A stretch of DNA of 64,000 nucleotides, from positions 62,001-126,000 of the forward strand of contig NZ_JABEPP010000005.1 of NCBI RefSeq assembly GCF_013044135.1, in the 5' to 3' direction. The DNA comes from Enterovirga aerilata (GTDB lineage Bacteria > Pseudomonadota > Alphaproteobacteria > Rhizobiales > Beijerinckiaceae). The position numbers and the translations under genes were made by a program. Below are positions 1 through 7,943 of the stretch, in pieces; the stretch's first letter is position 1, and each line of letters opens with the position of its first letter. The notes under the pieces were generated by a model. That model saw only the letters and a program-made list of their open reading frames with translations. It searched no databases and was not told where the DNA came from.

Positions 1-525
1 CTCCTGGACCAACCCGGGATTGGCCGCCCGGAACGCGTCGCCGAACCAGCGCGTCTGCTGGAAGCCGACCAGCGCGCCAAGACCTTCCGTTATGCCCTTC
101 TCGGCGCGCTCGGCCCATTGCCGCGGCGCGTCCGGCCCGTACCAGGCGGTCGTGTCGAAGAGGCCGAGACCCGTCACCTTGTCGCCATGCCGGCCCGCGA
201 AGGCCAGCGTCACGCAGCCGCCCATCGAAGCCCCGCCGACGACGGCCTGCTCCCAGCCGATCTCCGCGAAGACCGCCGCAAGATCGTCGGCGAAGAGCTC
301 GACCGTATAGGGCCCGGCCGGCTTGTCCGAGGCGCCATGCCCGCGGCAATCCCAGGTCAGCACGGTCGCGGCGTCGGCTAGCCGCTCGGCGACCGGCCTC
401 CAGAAGCTGCCGTCCATGGCGAGCGAATGGGTCAGGGCGACGCGGCCCGGGCCCGAGCCGATCAGCTCGTAGCTCAACCTCGTGCCGTCCGCCGCAATGG
501 CCGTGCCTGTCCGTGGGGCCTGCAA
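1..525 (-). CDS. alpha/beta-fold hydrolase, 3' end beyond window
   Basis: This gene runs off the left edge, so only the first 175 codons are seen. I chose the TTG at 523-525 because it follows a GGGAGA Shine-Dalgarno, and the reading frame then runs uninterrupted. The protein has the oxyanion-side motif W-D-C-R-G-H-G and a nucleophile elbow G-A-S-M-G with Ser100, as in 3-oxoadipate enol-lactonase and related hydrolases. The catalytic Asp and His would lie in the missing part. It is divergent from the LysR gene and so is probably its target. The substrate cannot be told. Confidence 0.8.
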   Translation of the reverse strand, partial: MQAPRTGTAIAADGTRLSYELIGSGPGRVALTHSLAMDGSFWRPVAERLADAATVLTWDCRGHGASDKPAGPYTVELFADDLAAVFAEIGWEQAVVGGASMGGCVTLAFAGRHGDKVTGLGLFDTTAWYGPDAPRQWAERAEKGITEGLGALVGFQQTRWFGDAFRAANPGLVQE

Positions 526-655
526 ATCCGTCTCCCTCTCGGCGCGTCTCGGGCTCGCGGCCGCATGCGCTCGGCGCGGCTGAAGCTGCGCGCCAATTTG
601 AAGCCGTTCTGAGCAAGGCCTCTCGCCGGCACAAACGAAAGCTTTTCAGATCACG

Positions 656-670
656 ATTAGATTTTGTAAT
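656..670. promoter_or_regulatory. candidate LysR-type operator (T-N11-A)
   Basis: An AT-rich dyad, ATTA-N7-TAAT, lies in the divergent intergenic space about 30 bases ahead of the LysR start. It fits the T-N11-A core that LysR proteins bind. The function is inferred from position and shape only. Confidence 0.4.
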
Positions 671-700
671 CCGACCGACGATCTCCGGGAGATGCGAGCC

Positions 701-1648
701 TTGCGACGACTGCCATCCATGTCCGGACTGCGGGCCTTCGAAGCGACGGCGCGGCATCTCAGCTTCACGCGCGCCGCGACGGAGCTGAACCTGACCCAGG
801 GCGCGGTGAGCCATCAGATCAAGAATCTCGAGGATCTGCTCGGCCTCAAGCTCTTCTCGCGCGACGGGAACGCGATCCGCCTCACCGAGGCGGGATACGA
901 GTACCTGGCCTCTGCCCGCGCCGCCCTGACGGAGGTGCTGGTTGCGACCGATCGGGCGATCGAGCGCCAGCGGGGGGATATCCTCACGATCGCCTGTCTC
1001 GGCACATTCTCGATCAAGTGCCTCATCCCCAATCTGGGCGACTTCTCACGCCGTCATCCCAGCATCGGATTGCGGGTCAGGACGCTGTCGCCGTCCATGC
1101 ACATGGCGCCGCAGGATTACGACGTCTCGATCCAGTACGGATCCAGCGAGGACTGGCCCGACATGATCGCCCGCAAGATCATGCGGGAGGAGCTGTTCCC
1201 GGTATGCTCGCCCGCGCTTCTCGATCTGAATGGCGGCTTGAAGGCACCGTCCGATCTGGTCCGCCACACCGTCATCCGGACCGCGTCTCCCTTCATCCTG
1301 CGCGACGACTGGCCGCTCTGGCTGGAGAGGGCCGGCGTCCCCGGTATCGGCTTCGCCGGCGAGATCAGTTGCGACCTCCTCTATCCCTCCTACCAGGCCG
1401 CCATGGAGGGGCTGGGCGTCGCCATGGGCCGGAGCGCCGTGGTCGCGGCCGACATCCGGGCGGGCCGCCTGATCGAACCCTTCTCGATCCGCCTGCCTTC
1501 CTCTCTCGGCTACCACGTGGTGATCGGCGAGGAGCGGGCGAAGCTTGCGAAGGTGCAGCTCTTCTGCGAGTGGGCACTCGAGCGCCTCGGCGGCGCCGCG
1601 CCGCTCCCGGCCCCCTCCCGCCTCGCCATCCGGCCAGACGCTGCATGA
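701..1648 (+). CDS. LysR-family transcriptional regulator, GcvA-like
   Basis: This is a cytoplasmic DNA-binding activator or repressor of normal family length (about 315 residues). The N-terminal winged helix-turn-helix (about residues 5-65, F-T-R-A-A-x-E-L-N-L-T-Q-G-A-V-S) is followed by a LysR substrate-binding fold containing the GcvA-type stretch G-L-G-V-A-M-G-R. The TTG at 701 is preferred over the ATG at 692, because the GGGAG box sits too close to 692 and relatives begin with R-R-L-P. It is divergent from the hydrolase and overlaps the ridA-like start by 4 bp, so it is probably co-transcribed with it. The inducer is unknown. Confidence 0.88.
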   Translation: MRRLPSMSGLRAFEATARHLSFTRAATELNLTQGAVSHQIKNLEDLLGLKLFSRDGNAIRLTEAGYEYLASARAALTEVLVATDRAIERQRGDILTIACLGTFSIKCLIPNLGDFSRRHPSIGLRVRTLSPSMHMAPQDYDVSIQYGSSEDWPDMIARKIMREELFPVCSPALLDLNGGLKAPSDLVRHTVIRTASPFILRDDWPLWLERAGVPGIGFAGEISCDLLYPSYQAAMEGLGVAMGRSAVVAADIRAGRLIEPFSIRLPSSLGYHVVIGEERAKLAKVQLFCEWALERLGGAAPLPAPSRLAIRPDAA

Positions 1649-2013
1649 ACTTCATCACCACCGAAGACGCCCCTCCCGCCGGCGGCCATTACAGCCAGGC
1701 GGTCACTGCGAACGGCCTTCTCTTCGTGGCCGGCCAATTGCCGATCCGGCTCGGGGGCGGCATCCCCGACGGCATCGAAGCGCAGACCAGGCAGGCTCTC
1801 GCCAATGTCGAGGCCATCCTCAAGGCTGCCGGCTCCGGGCTCGACCGTGTCGTCAGCGCGACCGTCTATGTCAGCGACATCGAGCTCTGGCCCGAGGTGA
1901 ACCGCGTCTATGCCGAGATCTTCGGGGTCCATCGTCCGGCGCGGACCGTAGCCGTGTCGCCGCAGCTTCATTACGGCGCTCTCGTCGAGGTTCAGGCCAT
2001 CGCGCTGGCCTGA
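1645..2013 (+). CDS. RidA family reactive enamine/imine deaminase
   Basis: This 122-residue protein has the normal length of the Rid family, which hydrolyses reactive enamine and imine intermediates to keto acids and ammonia in the cytoplasm. The signature is clear: an early H-Y-S-Q-A-V, a central L-F-V-A-G-Q, the conserved Arg100 in R-P-A-R-T, and the closing G-A-L-V-E-V-Q with Glu115. Its ATG overlaps the LysR stop as ATGA, which implies translational coupling. It could be one of the Rid2-7 subfamilies rather than RidA proper, as these are often tied to specific catabolic pathways. Confidence 0.88.
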   Translation: MNFITTEDAPPAGGHYSQAVTANGLLFVAGQLPIRLGGGIPDGIEAQTRQALANVEAILKAAGSGLDRVVSATVYVSDIELWPEVNRVYAEIFGVHRPARTVAVSPQLHYGALVEVQAIALA

Positions 2014-2149
2014 CCGTCGATGTCGGGTGGCCTCCACCGCCTCTCCGGCTCCCGCGTCGCGGACGAGGCCGTGAACTCCCATCGACGTCGGCGGGCAGGG
2101 TAGCCAGGCAATGGCTGCTGAGGGCGGCGGCGACGGGCCGGAGCGGCAG

Positions 2150-2465
2150 CCGCGAATGCTTGCGGAGGGGACGACCTCACCCGCGATCGCGGCGCTCGTA
2201 CCCGAAGGAGATGGTCACCAGTTCGTCGTCTATGGCGACGCCTGCTCGGGCGTGCCGGGAGCTCCTCACGAGCGGACGTTCTCCGCGGTAAACGCCGTGC
2301 TCCGCCGGCTCCGGCCGGAGCCCGACTTCATCCTGTTCACCGGTGACGAGATCGCAGGCCTGACCGCCGACGGCCCCCGCCTGCGCGAGCAATGGCGGGC
2401 ATTTTCTCCAGGCGGAGATGGGCTGGCTCGACCGGGCGCAGGGGCGACCTGCTCCTGGTCGTGGT
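2150..2465 (+). pseudogene. metallophosphoesterase remnant
   Basis: One frame from about 2160 to 2400 encodes a stretch beginning F-V-V-Y-G-D-A-C-S-G-V-P-G and then P-D-F-I-L-F-T-G-D-E-I. This resembles the start of the D-x-H/GD metal site of calcineurin-like phosphoesterases. After about 2400 the frame is lost, although M-G-W-L-D-R continues in another frame, and the sequence stops at the IS481 remnant. No intact product is possible. The family assignment is from memory of the motif and moderately sure. Confidence 0.5.
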
Positions 2466-3115
2466 TCACACGCTCTGGTCGGGGCACCGTGTGGACTCGG
2501 TAGGGAACGGCGTCAAGGAGGCGACGGAGGAACTCACCCGAGACGTGGGTGGTGCCTTCTCGTGCAGCTCGACGAAGGCGAACTTCGACGTACGGCGATG
2601 GCGACGAACAGGTGGAGCTTGCCCCCGCTCCGTCCGGACCTCGGCGATATCGATGTGGAAGAAGCAGATCGGACAGCTCTTGAACTTGCGCTTGTCGGGC
2701 TTGTCGCCCTCGACTTCCGGTAGGCTGCTGATCCCATGGCGCTGAAAGCAGCGATGCAGGGACGAGCGCGTCAGGTGCGGGATCGTCGCCTGGAGAGCGA
2801 AGAGGCAGTCGTCCAGCGGCAGGAGCGTATGGCGCCGGAAGGCGACCACGACCGCCTCGTCCTCGACCGACAGCACGGTCGACCGCTGCTCCTTCGGGCC
2901 GGTCGGAACGTCGGCCACCGACGTCCGCCGCTTCCACTTCGCGACCGTCTTCTGATTGATCCAGTAGCGGGCCGCCAGCGTCCTCAGGCTCGCTTCACCA
3001 TGCTGTATCGCTCGACGGACCGCCTCCGTCCTCGTGGCGCTCTCCCATGGAAAACCTGCCCCATAGCGCCTCCCTCCACTCGGACGTAGAGACTGCACCA
3101 TCAAAGCCCGGGATC
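2466..3115 (-). pseudogene. IS481-family transposase, frameshifted and 3'-truncated
   Basis: The N-terminal helix-turn-helix (T-E-A-V-R-R-A-I-Q, then I-N-Q-K-T-V-A-K-W) and the start of the DDE domain (F-H-I-D-I-A-E-V) match IS481 transposases. The reading then jumps frame: V-R-T-E is followed in another frame by G-G-K-L-H-L-F-V-A-I, then a third frame gives G-E-F-L-R-R-L-L-D-A-V-P-Y. The element breaks off near 2490, before the second Asp and the Glu. The sequence outside its 5' end is shared with the fragment at 23.6-23.75 kb, so both derive from one IS type. Confidence 0.75.
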
Positions 3116-3189
3116 AAACGTCCTAGGCGGTGTGGACGGATTGCGGCACGTCGTTTGGCGAGGATTCCACTGACGCGCATTGTCTGATT

Positions 3190-3960
3190 CATGGGGGAGC
3201 CGATTGAGTTGGAGGTCGGCGATGTCCACGAAGATGGCGGATGCGAATTGGTCGGTGGCGCTGGAGGTGTTTCGGGCCTCGCTGCCGCGCCGGGGCGACA
3301 AAGGTCGCGACGACCGGCTGTTTTTCGAAGCGCCGCACTATTTCTCGGTTCACACCATCACCTGGCGGACGCTGTCGGAGCGGTTCGGCAAGTGGAACAG
3401 CGTCTGGAAGCGCTTCGACCGGCTGAGCAAGGCGGGCGTGTTCGAGACCTTCTTCGATCACCTCGCCTCGCTGTCGCCCTCGGCGCAGCTCGTGCAGATG
3501 TTCGACTCGACCATCGTGCGCGCCCATGTCTCTGCTGCCGGCGCCAAAGGGGGCAGGCAGGTCAGGCGCTCGGCCGTTCCCGCGGCGGCTTCTCGACCAA
3601 GATCCATCCGAAGACCGATTTCGACGGCCATCCCATCGCCTTCGATCTGACCGGAGGCGAAAAGGGAGACGCACCGCATTCCGGTCCTGCTCGGGCTCGG
3701 CCCCGATATCGATACGCGCGCCGCCGTCGCCGATAAGGGCTACGCCAGCAGGGCCAATCGGCAGGCCGCGCGCTCATGCGACATCATCCCGGTCATTCCG
3801 CACAAGGCCAACGAGAAGGACAAGCCCCGCCTCTTCGCAAAGGCCCTCTATCGCGGGCGCGCCCGCATCGAACAGGCCGTCGGAAAGCTCAAGTGCTTCA
3901 AGCGCGTCGCCCTGCGAGGCGAAAAACACGCAGTCTTGCTAGCAATCGATGAAAGGCCGA
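3190..3960 (+). pseudogene. IS5-family (IS427-like) transposase, degenerate
   Basis: The first reading starts at the ATG at 3222 and runs to about 3550, including M-F-D-S-T-I-V-R-A-H with the first DDE Asp. At a C-AAA-GGG-GGC stretch (about 3542-3553) the homology moves to the -1 frame (L-G-R-S-R-G-G-F). This is a common arrangement in IS427-group elements and may be programmed. A second shift near 3675 is decay. The last part has the A-D-K-G-Y and R-A-R-I-E-Q motifs carrying the second Asp and the Glu, and the C-terminus is lost after about 3950. It is not functional as read. Confidence 0.7.
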
Positions 3961-4069
3961 TGTCGGGGGGCGCAGCGCCTCCGACCTACGCCCGACCTCA
4001 CATGCTCGCGGACGTGTTTGCGCACCTCGCCCAGCGCGCGCTGCACCGCCGACCAGACGTGCTGGAGAG

Positions 4070-4240
4070 ATCGGTCAGGGCTGTCATGAAGCCGGGGTCG
4101 CGCCGGCCAGCCTCGAGGGCTGGCCCCTGATCGGGCGGGCCCCGCGGCCGGCGACCATGTAGGCCACGACCGTCCAGGGCGCGCCGCAGAAGCCGAGCAG
4201 CGTCGTCCGTCGGCAGTGCCGCGCGCGGAACTCACGGCCG
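4070..4240 (-). pseudogene. hemE (uroporphyrinogen decarboxylase) fragment
   Basis: On the minus strand, residues reading [20 protein letters not shown] match the conserved core of HemE. After a one-base shift, D-Q-G-P-A-L-E and R-R-D-P-G-F-M continue the family pattern. Only about 55 codons of a roughly 340-codon gene remain. It lies between IS remnants and the ligase gene, so it is probably debris from an IS-linked rearrangement. An intact hemE must be elsewhere in the genome. Confidence 0.55.
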
Positions 4241-4329
4241 ACACCGATCATAATCGCCTTCATTGACAACCATCGCGGTGCGTATACCTACCCGCACTGC
4301 CGAGGTCATAAACGCTGGCGAACCCGGAA

Positions 4330-5823
4330 CTACGCGAAGGTTTTGCGGTAGGTATCCCGCAGCACGTTCTTTTGCACCTTTCCGAGAGCGTTTCGTGGAA
4401 GAGCGTCGGAAAATTGGATCTTTTTCGGCAGCTTGTATCGGGCCAGCTCCCTGCCAAGCCTTTCAACGATTTCGTCCTGGGACGGCGTGACGCCGTCCGG
4501 CTTTGGCTCGACTATCGCGACGACGCCCTCGCCAAAATCCGGATGCGGGCAACCGATGACGGCGCAGTTCTGAATGCCGGGAATTCGTCCAAGTGCTGTT
4601 TCTACCTCCTGCGCATATACATTATAGCCGCCGGAGATGATTAGATCTTTCGCGCGCCCGACTAGCGTGATCCTACCATCCGAATCTATCGTTGCGAGGT
4701 CGCCCGTGCGAAAATAGCCGTCCTCGGTCAAATCCTCCGCGGTCTTCGTCGGCATCCGCCAATACTCGGTGAACACATTTGGCCCACGGACGATTAGCTC
4801 GCCCACCTGACCGGATGGAACAGTTCCAGATTCCGCGTCTCGTAGGTCGACTTCGACCCCAGGTAGCGGAAAGCCGACCGTAGCCGGGATGCGATCCCCC
4901 TTGAGCGGGTTCGAGGCGATGATCGTCGTTTCGGTCATGCCGTACCTCTCGAGAATGGCATGGCCGGTGCGGTTCTCGAACTCGCTGAAATGATCTGCGG
5001 ACAGCGGAGCCGACCCGCTGGTGAAAAGGCGCATTCCCGCGCACCTCGCGCGATCGAGCCTCGGATCGGCCAGGAGGCGGCTGTAGAAGGTTGGCACGCC
5101 CATGAAGACCGTGGCGTTCGGCAACTCGTTCAGCGCCGAATCGACGTCGAAGCGTGGCAGGAAGATGACCTGGGCGCGCGCATACAGCGCTGTATTGAGC
5201 GCGATGAACAGGCCGTGCGCGTGGAAGATGGGCAGCGCATGGAGGAGCACATCCTCCGAGCCAATCTCCCAGATCCCGGAGAGCGTGCGGGCCGTGAAGG
5301 CAAGAGCACGATGACTGATGACAGCCCCCTTAGGGCGACCGGTCGTTCCCGAGGTGTAGAGGATGGCGGCCGGATCCAGTTCACCGACCGGTTCGGTGGC
5401 CGACAGCGGTTCGATCGCCGCCGCCGAGTGCAGAAGGCCGTCCGGTCCGTGGAAGGTGATGGCGCCCGTTCGGCCATTCCCACCAACGAGCGCGGTCGCC
5501 TTGTCGGCTACGACGAGGACCGGCTCGGCGTCGGAGACGATATGGGCGACCTCCGGGGCCGTGTAGGCCGTGTTGATGGGAAGATAGATCGCGCCGATCT
5601 GCAGGCTGGCGAGGTAGAGGCAGACGGCCTCGGGTGTCTTCTCGAGCTGCACGGCGAGCCGATCGCCGCGCTGGACGCCGCGACGTCGAAGCACGGCAGC
5701 GATCTGCCGGCTGAGGCGATCGATGTCGCCCATGGTCCAAGTCGATCCGTCGTCCGATCGAAGGACCGGTCGCCCTGGCGAGTCCTGCGCCGCCAGCAGG
5801 AGTTCGTGTAGATTGTCGCTCAT
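4330..5823 (-). CDS. matB: malonyl-CoA synthetase-like acyl-CoA ligase
   Basis: This 497-residue adenylate-forming enzyme would join a carboxylate to CoA using ATP in the cytoplasm. The P-loop-like motif Y-T-S-G-T-T-G-R-P-K-G (155-166), the Y-G-M-T-E-T motif, the T-G-D-L motif and the late G-K-V-Q-K lysine are all present. The stretches H-A-L-P-I-F-H-A-H-G-L-F and M-G-V-P-T-F-Y look specifically like MatB malonyl-CoA synthetases. The ATG at 5823 follows an AAAGGA site and is better than the upstream in-frame start at 5853. It is the last gene of the amidase/nitrile hydratase run. Methylmalonate or another short dicarboxylate is an alternative substrate. Confidence 0.72.
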   Translation of the reverse strand: MSDNLHELLLAAQDSPGRPVLRSDDGSTWTMGDIDRLSRQIAAVLRRRGVQRGDRLAVQLEKTPEAVCLYLASLQIGAIYLPINTAYTAPEVAHIVSDAEPVLVVADKATALVGGNGRTGAITFHGPDGLLHSAAAIEPLSATEPVGELDPAAILYTSGTTGRPKGAVISHRALAFTARTLSGIWEIGSEDVLLHALPIFHAHGLFIALNTALYARAQVIFLPRFDVDSALNELPNATVFMGVPTFYSRLLADPRLDRARCAGMRLFTSGSAPLSADHFSEFENRTGHAILERYGMTETTIIASNPLKGDRIPATVGFPLPGVEVDLRDAESGTVPSGQVGELIVRGPNVFTEYWRMPTKTAEDLTEDGYFRTGDLATIDSDGRITLVGRAKDLIISGGYNVYAQEVETALGRIPGIQNCAVIGCPHPDFGEGVVAIVEPKPDGVTPSQDEIVERLGRELARYKLPKKIQFSDALPRNALGKVQKNVLRDTYRKTFA

Positions 5824-5860
5824 AGCTGCGTCCTTTGAGCTAGCCGGGCACACGCCTCAG

Positions 5861-6634
5861 CTAGCGATCCGCGAAACAGGGCTGGCGCCGTTCCTTCCAG
5901 GCGCGCAGCCCTTCCTGCAGGTCCTCGGACCCGATCGCGTGGACAAACCGGGCTTCGGTCTCGGCGGGATCCGCCGTGCCGCGGCGGATCCCGGTCAGCG
6001 ATGCCTTGAGCCCCTGCACGGCGCTCGGCGCGCCGGCGGCTATCCCCATCGCCATCGCATCTGCGCGTTCCGTCAATTCCGCCGCATCGACCAACTGGTG
6101 GAGGAAGCCGACCCGAAGCATTGTATCGCCGTCGATCTCTTCGGCCGATAAAAGGAGGCGCTTCGCCGTCGACAGGCCCAATTGTTCGACATAGCGGCGT
6201 AGGCCGCCGTGAAAATACGGAATTCCGAGGCGCGTCGGGGGCATTCTCATGCGCGCTCCGCGCACCCCAATACGGTAGTCGCAGGCGAGCGCGAAATCGG
6301 TCGCTCCGCCATAGACGCTTCCATTCAGGGCACACACCGTCGGAATGCGGACGCCCTCGAGCTGGTCGCAGAGGCGGCCGAAGGCCATAACGTCCGCAGG
6401 CGCGTCGGCATCGCCGAGAGCGCCGATGTCGAAGCCCGCACTGAAGGTCGGGCCGGTAGCGCCGACGAGAAGGACGCGCACGGTCCGCTCATTTTCGACC
6501 TCAGCGACCATTCTCGCGAGAGCCGCGATGTCCACCGCCTCGAAACGATTGTGCTGGCGGGGCCGATTGAGCCTGATGCGGGCCACCGGGCCATTGATCT
6601 CGAGGGTCGGGATGCCGAGCGCAGCCGTGTTCAT
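5861..6634 (-). CDS. enoyl-CoA hydratase/isomerase family (crotonase)
   Basis: This 257-residue crotonase-fold enzyme acts on acyl-CoA thioesters through an oxyanion hole formed around S-A-G-F-D-I and N-G-S-V-Y-G-G. The region where hydratases carry their catalytic Glu instead reads L-G-I-P-Y (Tyr140), and the C-terminus reads S-E-D-L-Q-E-G. Both resemble methylmalonyl-CoA decarboxylase (YgfG/ScpB) rather than classic hydratases, although the His of S-A-G-H-D in that enzyme is Phe here. It lies 37 bases upstream of the CoA ligase. Malonyl-CoA decarboxylation would fit the context but is inference. Confidence 0.72.
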   Translation of the reverse strand: MNTAALGIPTLEINGPVARIRLNRPRQHNRFEAVDIAALARMVAEVENERTVRVLLVGATGPTFSAGFDIGALGDADAPADVMAFGRLCDQLEGVRIPTVCALNGSVYGGATDFALACDYRIGVRGARMRMPPTRLGIPYFHGGLRRYVEQLGLSTAKRLLLSAEEIDGDTMLRVGFLHQLVDAAELTERADAMAMGIAAGAPSAVQGLKASLTGIRRGTADPAETEARFVHAIGSEDLQEGLRAWKERRQPCFADR

Positions 6635-6681
6635 TTCAGCGATATAACAAAATAAAAATATCTTTCAATTTATAAAAAATA
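6635..6681 (-). promoter_or_regulatory. AT-rich intergenic stretch, possible internal promoter
   Basis: These 47 bases are almost pure A/T in otherwise GC-rich DNA and separate the nitrile hydratase-type genes from the crotonase and ligase. On the minus strand they contain TGATATTTTTT, which also occurs ahead of the substrate-binding gene near 10.9 kb. A promoter or regulator site serving the downstream pair is plausible. No consensus can be proved by eye. Confidence 0.35.
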
Positions 6682-7308
6682 TCACAATGCAGTACGAACG
6701 CCCGATCCCGACGTCTCCCCGCGATCGATGCGAGGGAGATCCGCGCCGACGAGCGAGTCCGGGGTGACGATGTCGATCAGTTGTTCCTCGCTCCAGTCGC
6801 GGGTCCAGTCGGGCCGCATCGGCAGGACCATCCAACGATAATCGGCCGTGCTGTCCACGACGCGAATCTGGACCTCCGGCGCCAGATCGATTCCCCATTC
6901 TCGGAGCAGTGCTCGAGGAGATCGAACGGCCCGCGCGCGATACGTCGACGACTTGTACCAGTCTCGCGGGTAGCCGAGGAGCCACCGCGGATAGCAGGAG
7001 CACAGGGTGCAGACGACGAGATTGTGAACTTCGGATGTATTCTCGAGAACCCCGACGGGCGGCCCGCCTGCCGGGAAGAAACCAAGCTGCTCGGCGGCCG
7101 CGGTTCCATCGCGCAGCAGCAGTTCCTTGAAATGCGGGTCTGTCCAGGCCTTGGCGACGAGTTGGGCTCCATGACGGGGGCTGGCGATGCTCGCCGCCCT
7201 GATCCGGGCCTCAAGTTCGGCTTCCGTGAGGAGGCCTCTCTTCTTCAGATGCTCGACTACCGTGTCGAGCAGGAGGACAGCCTCCGCGCTTGCGACTTCC
7301 GGTTTCAT
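6682..7308 (-). CDS. nitrile hydratase alpha / thiocyanate hydrolase gamma-type subunit
   Basis: This 208-residue protein is the metal-binding catalytic subunit of a nitrile hydratase-family enzyme, which adds water to a nitrile or thiocyanate. The metal claw V-C-T-L-C-S-C-Y-P has Cys100, Cys103, Ser104 and Cys105. Thr between the first Cys and the Leu is the form of cobalt enzymes; iron enzymes usually have Ser. L-G-Y-P-R-D-W-Y and E-V-Q-I-R-V-V-D-S are also family hallmarks. The ATG at 7308 overlaps the previous stop as ATGA, and the longer in-frame extension to 7560 overlaps that gene and is rejected. A dedicated metallochaperone is not seen in the window. Confidence 0.88.
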   Translation of the reverse strand: MKPEVASAEAVLLLDTVVEHLKKRGLLTEAELEARIRAASIASPRHGAQLVAKAWTDPHFKELLLRDGTAAAEQLGFFPAGGPPVGVLENTSEVHNLVVCTLCSCYPRWLLGYPRDWYKSSTYRARAVRSPRALLREWGIDLAPEVQIRVVDSTADYRWMVLPMRPDWTRDWSEEQLIDIVTPDSLVGADLPRIDRGETSGSGVRTAL

Positions 7309-7628
7309 GATGGTGTTCCGTGCGGCTGAAGCCAGTGTTCGTAGAGTTCGACCAGCAGGCTTTCGTTGGGATGGTCCTCGCCGGGCCAGATTTCGGACAG
7401 CGGGATGCTGACATGGTAGAGCCGCCGAAGCTCGGCAGGGCGGGCGAAGGCGAGATCCTCGGGATTGGGGTGTCGTCCGAGGTGAGCGGCGATCCGACCT
7501 CGGCGCCCGCGGACATACGAGGGCGTCCGGAGATGGCAGGGGCCACGCTCCTCGGGCCAATCCGCGATCACAGAGACGGTCGTGCCGAGGGGAAGGCCCC
7601 CCGCATCGGTCAGGTCGGCTTCGCTCAA
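7305..7628 (-). CDS. nitrile hydratase beta C-terminal half (thiocyanate hydrolase alpha-like)
   Basis: This 107-residue protein corresponds to the C-terminal half of nitrile hydratase beta: a small barrel with T-P-S-Y-V-R-G-R-R-G-R-I, the L-Y-H-V-S-I segment and a closing L-Y-E-H-W-L. It starts at a TTG (7628-7626) that overlaps the stop of the N-terminal-half gene as TTGA, with AGGGAG just upstream. It is therefore a separate translation unit. The same division is known from thiocyanate hydrolase (scnA) and toyocamycin nitrile hydratase. It should assemble with the flanking two subunits. Confidence 0.82.
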   Translation of the reverse strand: MSEADLTDAGGLPLGTTVSVIADWPEERGPCHLRTPSYVRGRRGRIAAHLGRHPNPEDLAFARPAELRRLYHVSIPLSEIWPGEDHPNESLLVELYEHWLQPHGTPS

Positions 7629-7921
7629 GGCAAGTCTCCCTGCGCGATGAGACCCTTTTCCCGCAGCACGACGACGATCGCTCTCAGCCAACGCTCGTAA
7701 TAGGGCAGAGCGGCATAGTCCTCGGGCGGGAGCGATTCGACCGCGCGTCGGAGTTCATCGGTCGACATGATGCCCTTGGCTCCCAAAACGAGCCGGAGGG
7801 CGTCGCAGCGCTGGCCGAATGCGTCCGGCTGGCCGGGATGCTGCGTCCGGTCGACGGGCACGCACATGTATTTGGTGCGCCCTCCGAGATCGTGGGGTGC
7901 GGCTCGTTCGAGAGTTTCCAT
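7625..7921 (-). CDS. nitrile hydratase beta N-terminal half (thiocyanate hydrolase beta-like)
   Basis: This 98-residue protein has the P-H-D-L-G-G start typical of nitrile hydratase beta subunits, then a helical part with D-E-L-R-R-A-V-E and Y-Y-E-R-W-L. The domain normally continues into the barrel, but here a TGA ends it and the barrel is the next gene. The order N-half, C-half, alpha-like equals scnB-scnA-scnC. An AGAGAGGG site precedes the ATG. Nitrile hydratase activator proteins share this helical fold, but the H-D-L-G-G motif favours a true subunit. Confidence 0.8.
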   Translation of the reverse strand: METLERAAPHDLGGRTKYMCVPVDRTQHPGQPDAFGQRCDALRLVLGAKGIMSTDELRRAVESLPPEDYAALPYYERWLRAIVVVLREKGLIAQGDLP

Positions 7922-7943
7922 GAATTCCCTCTCTGGTGCTTGC

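Noticed and set aside
6682-7560. Longer start for the nitrile hydratase alpha-type subunit
   Set aside because: The extra 84 codons overlap the beta C-half gene and show no homology; the ATG at 7308 gives the normal family start.
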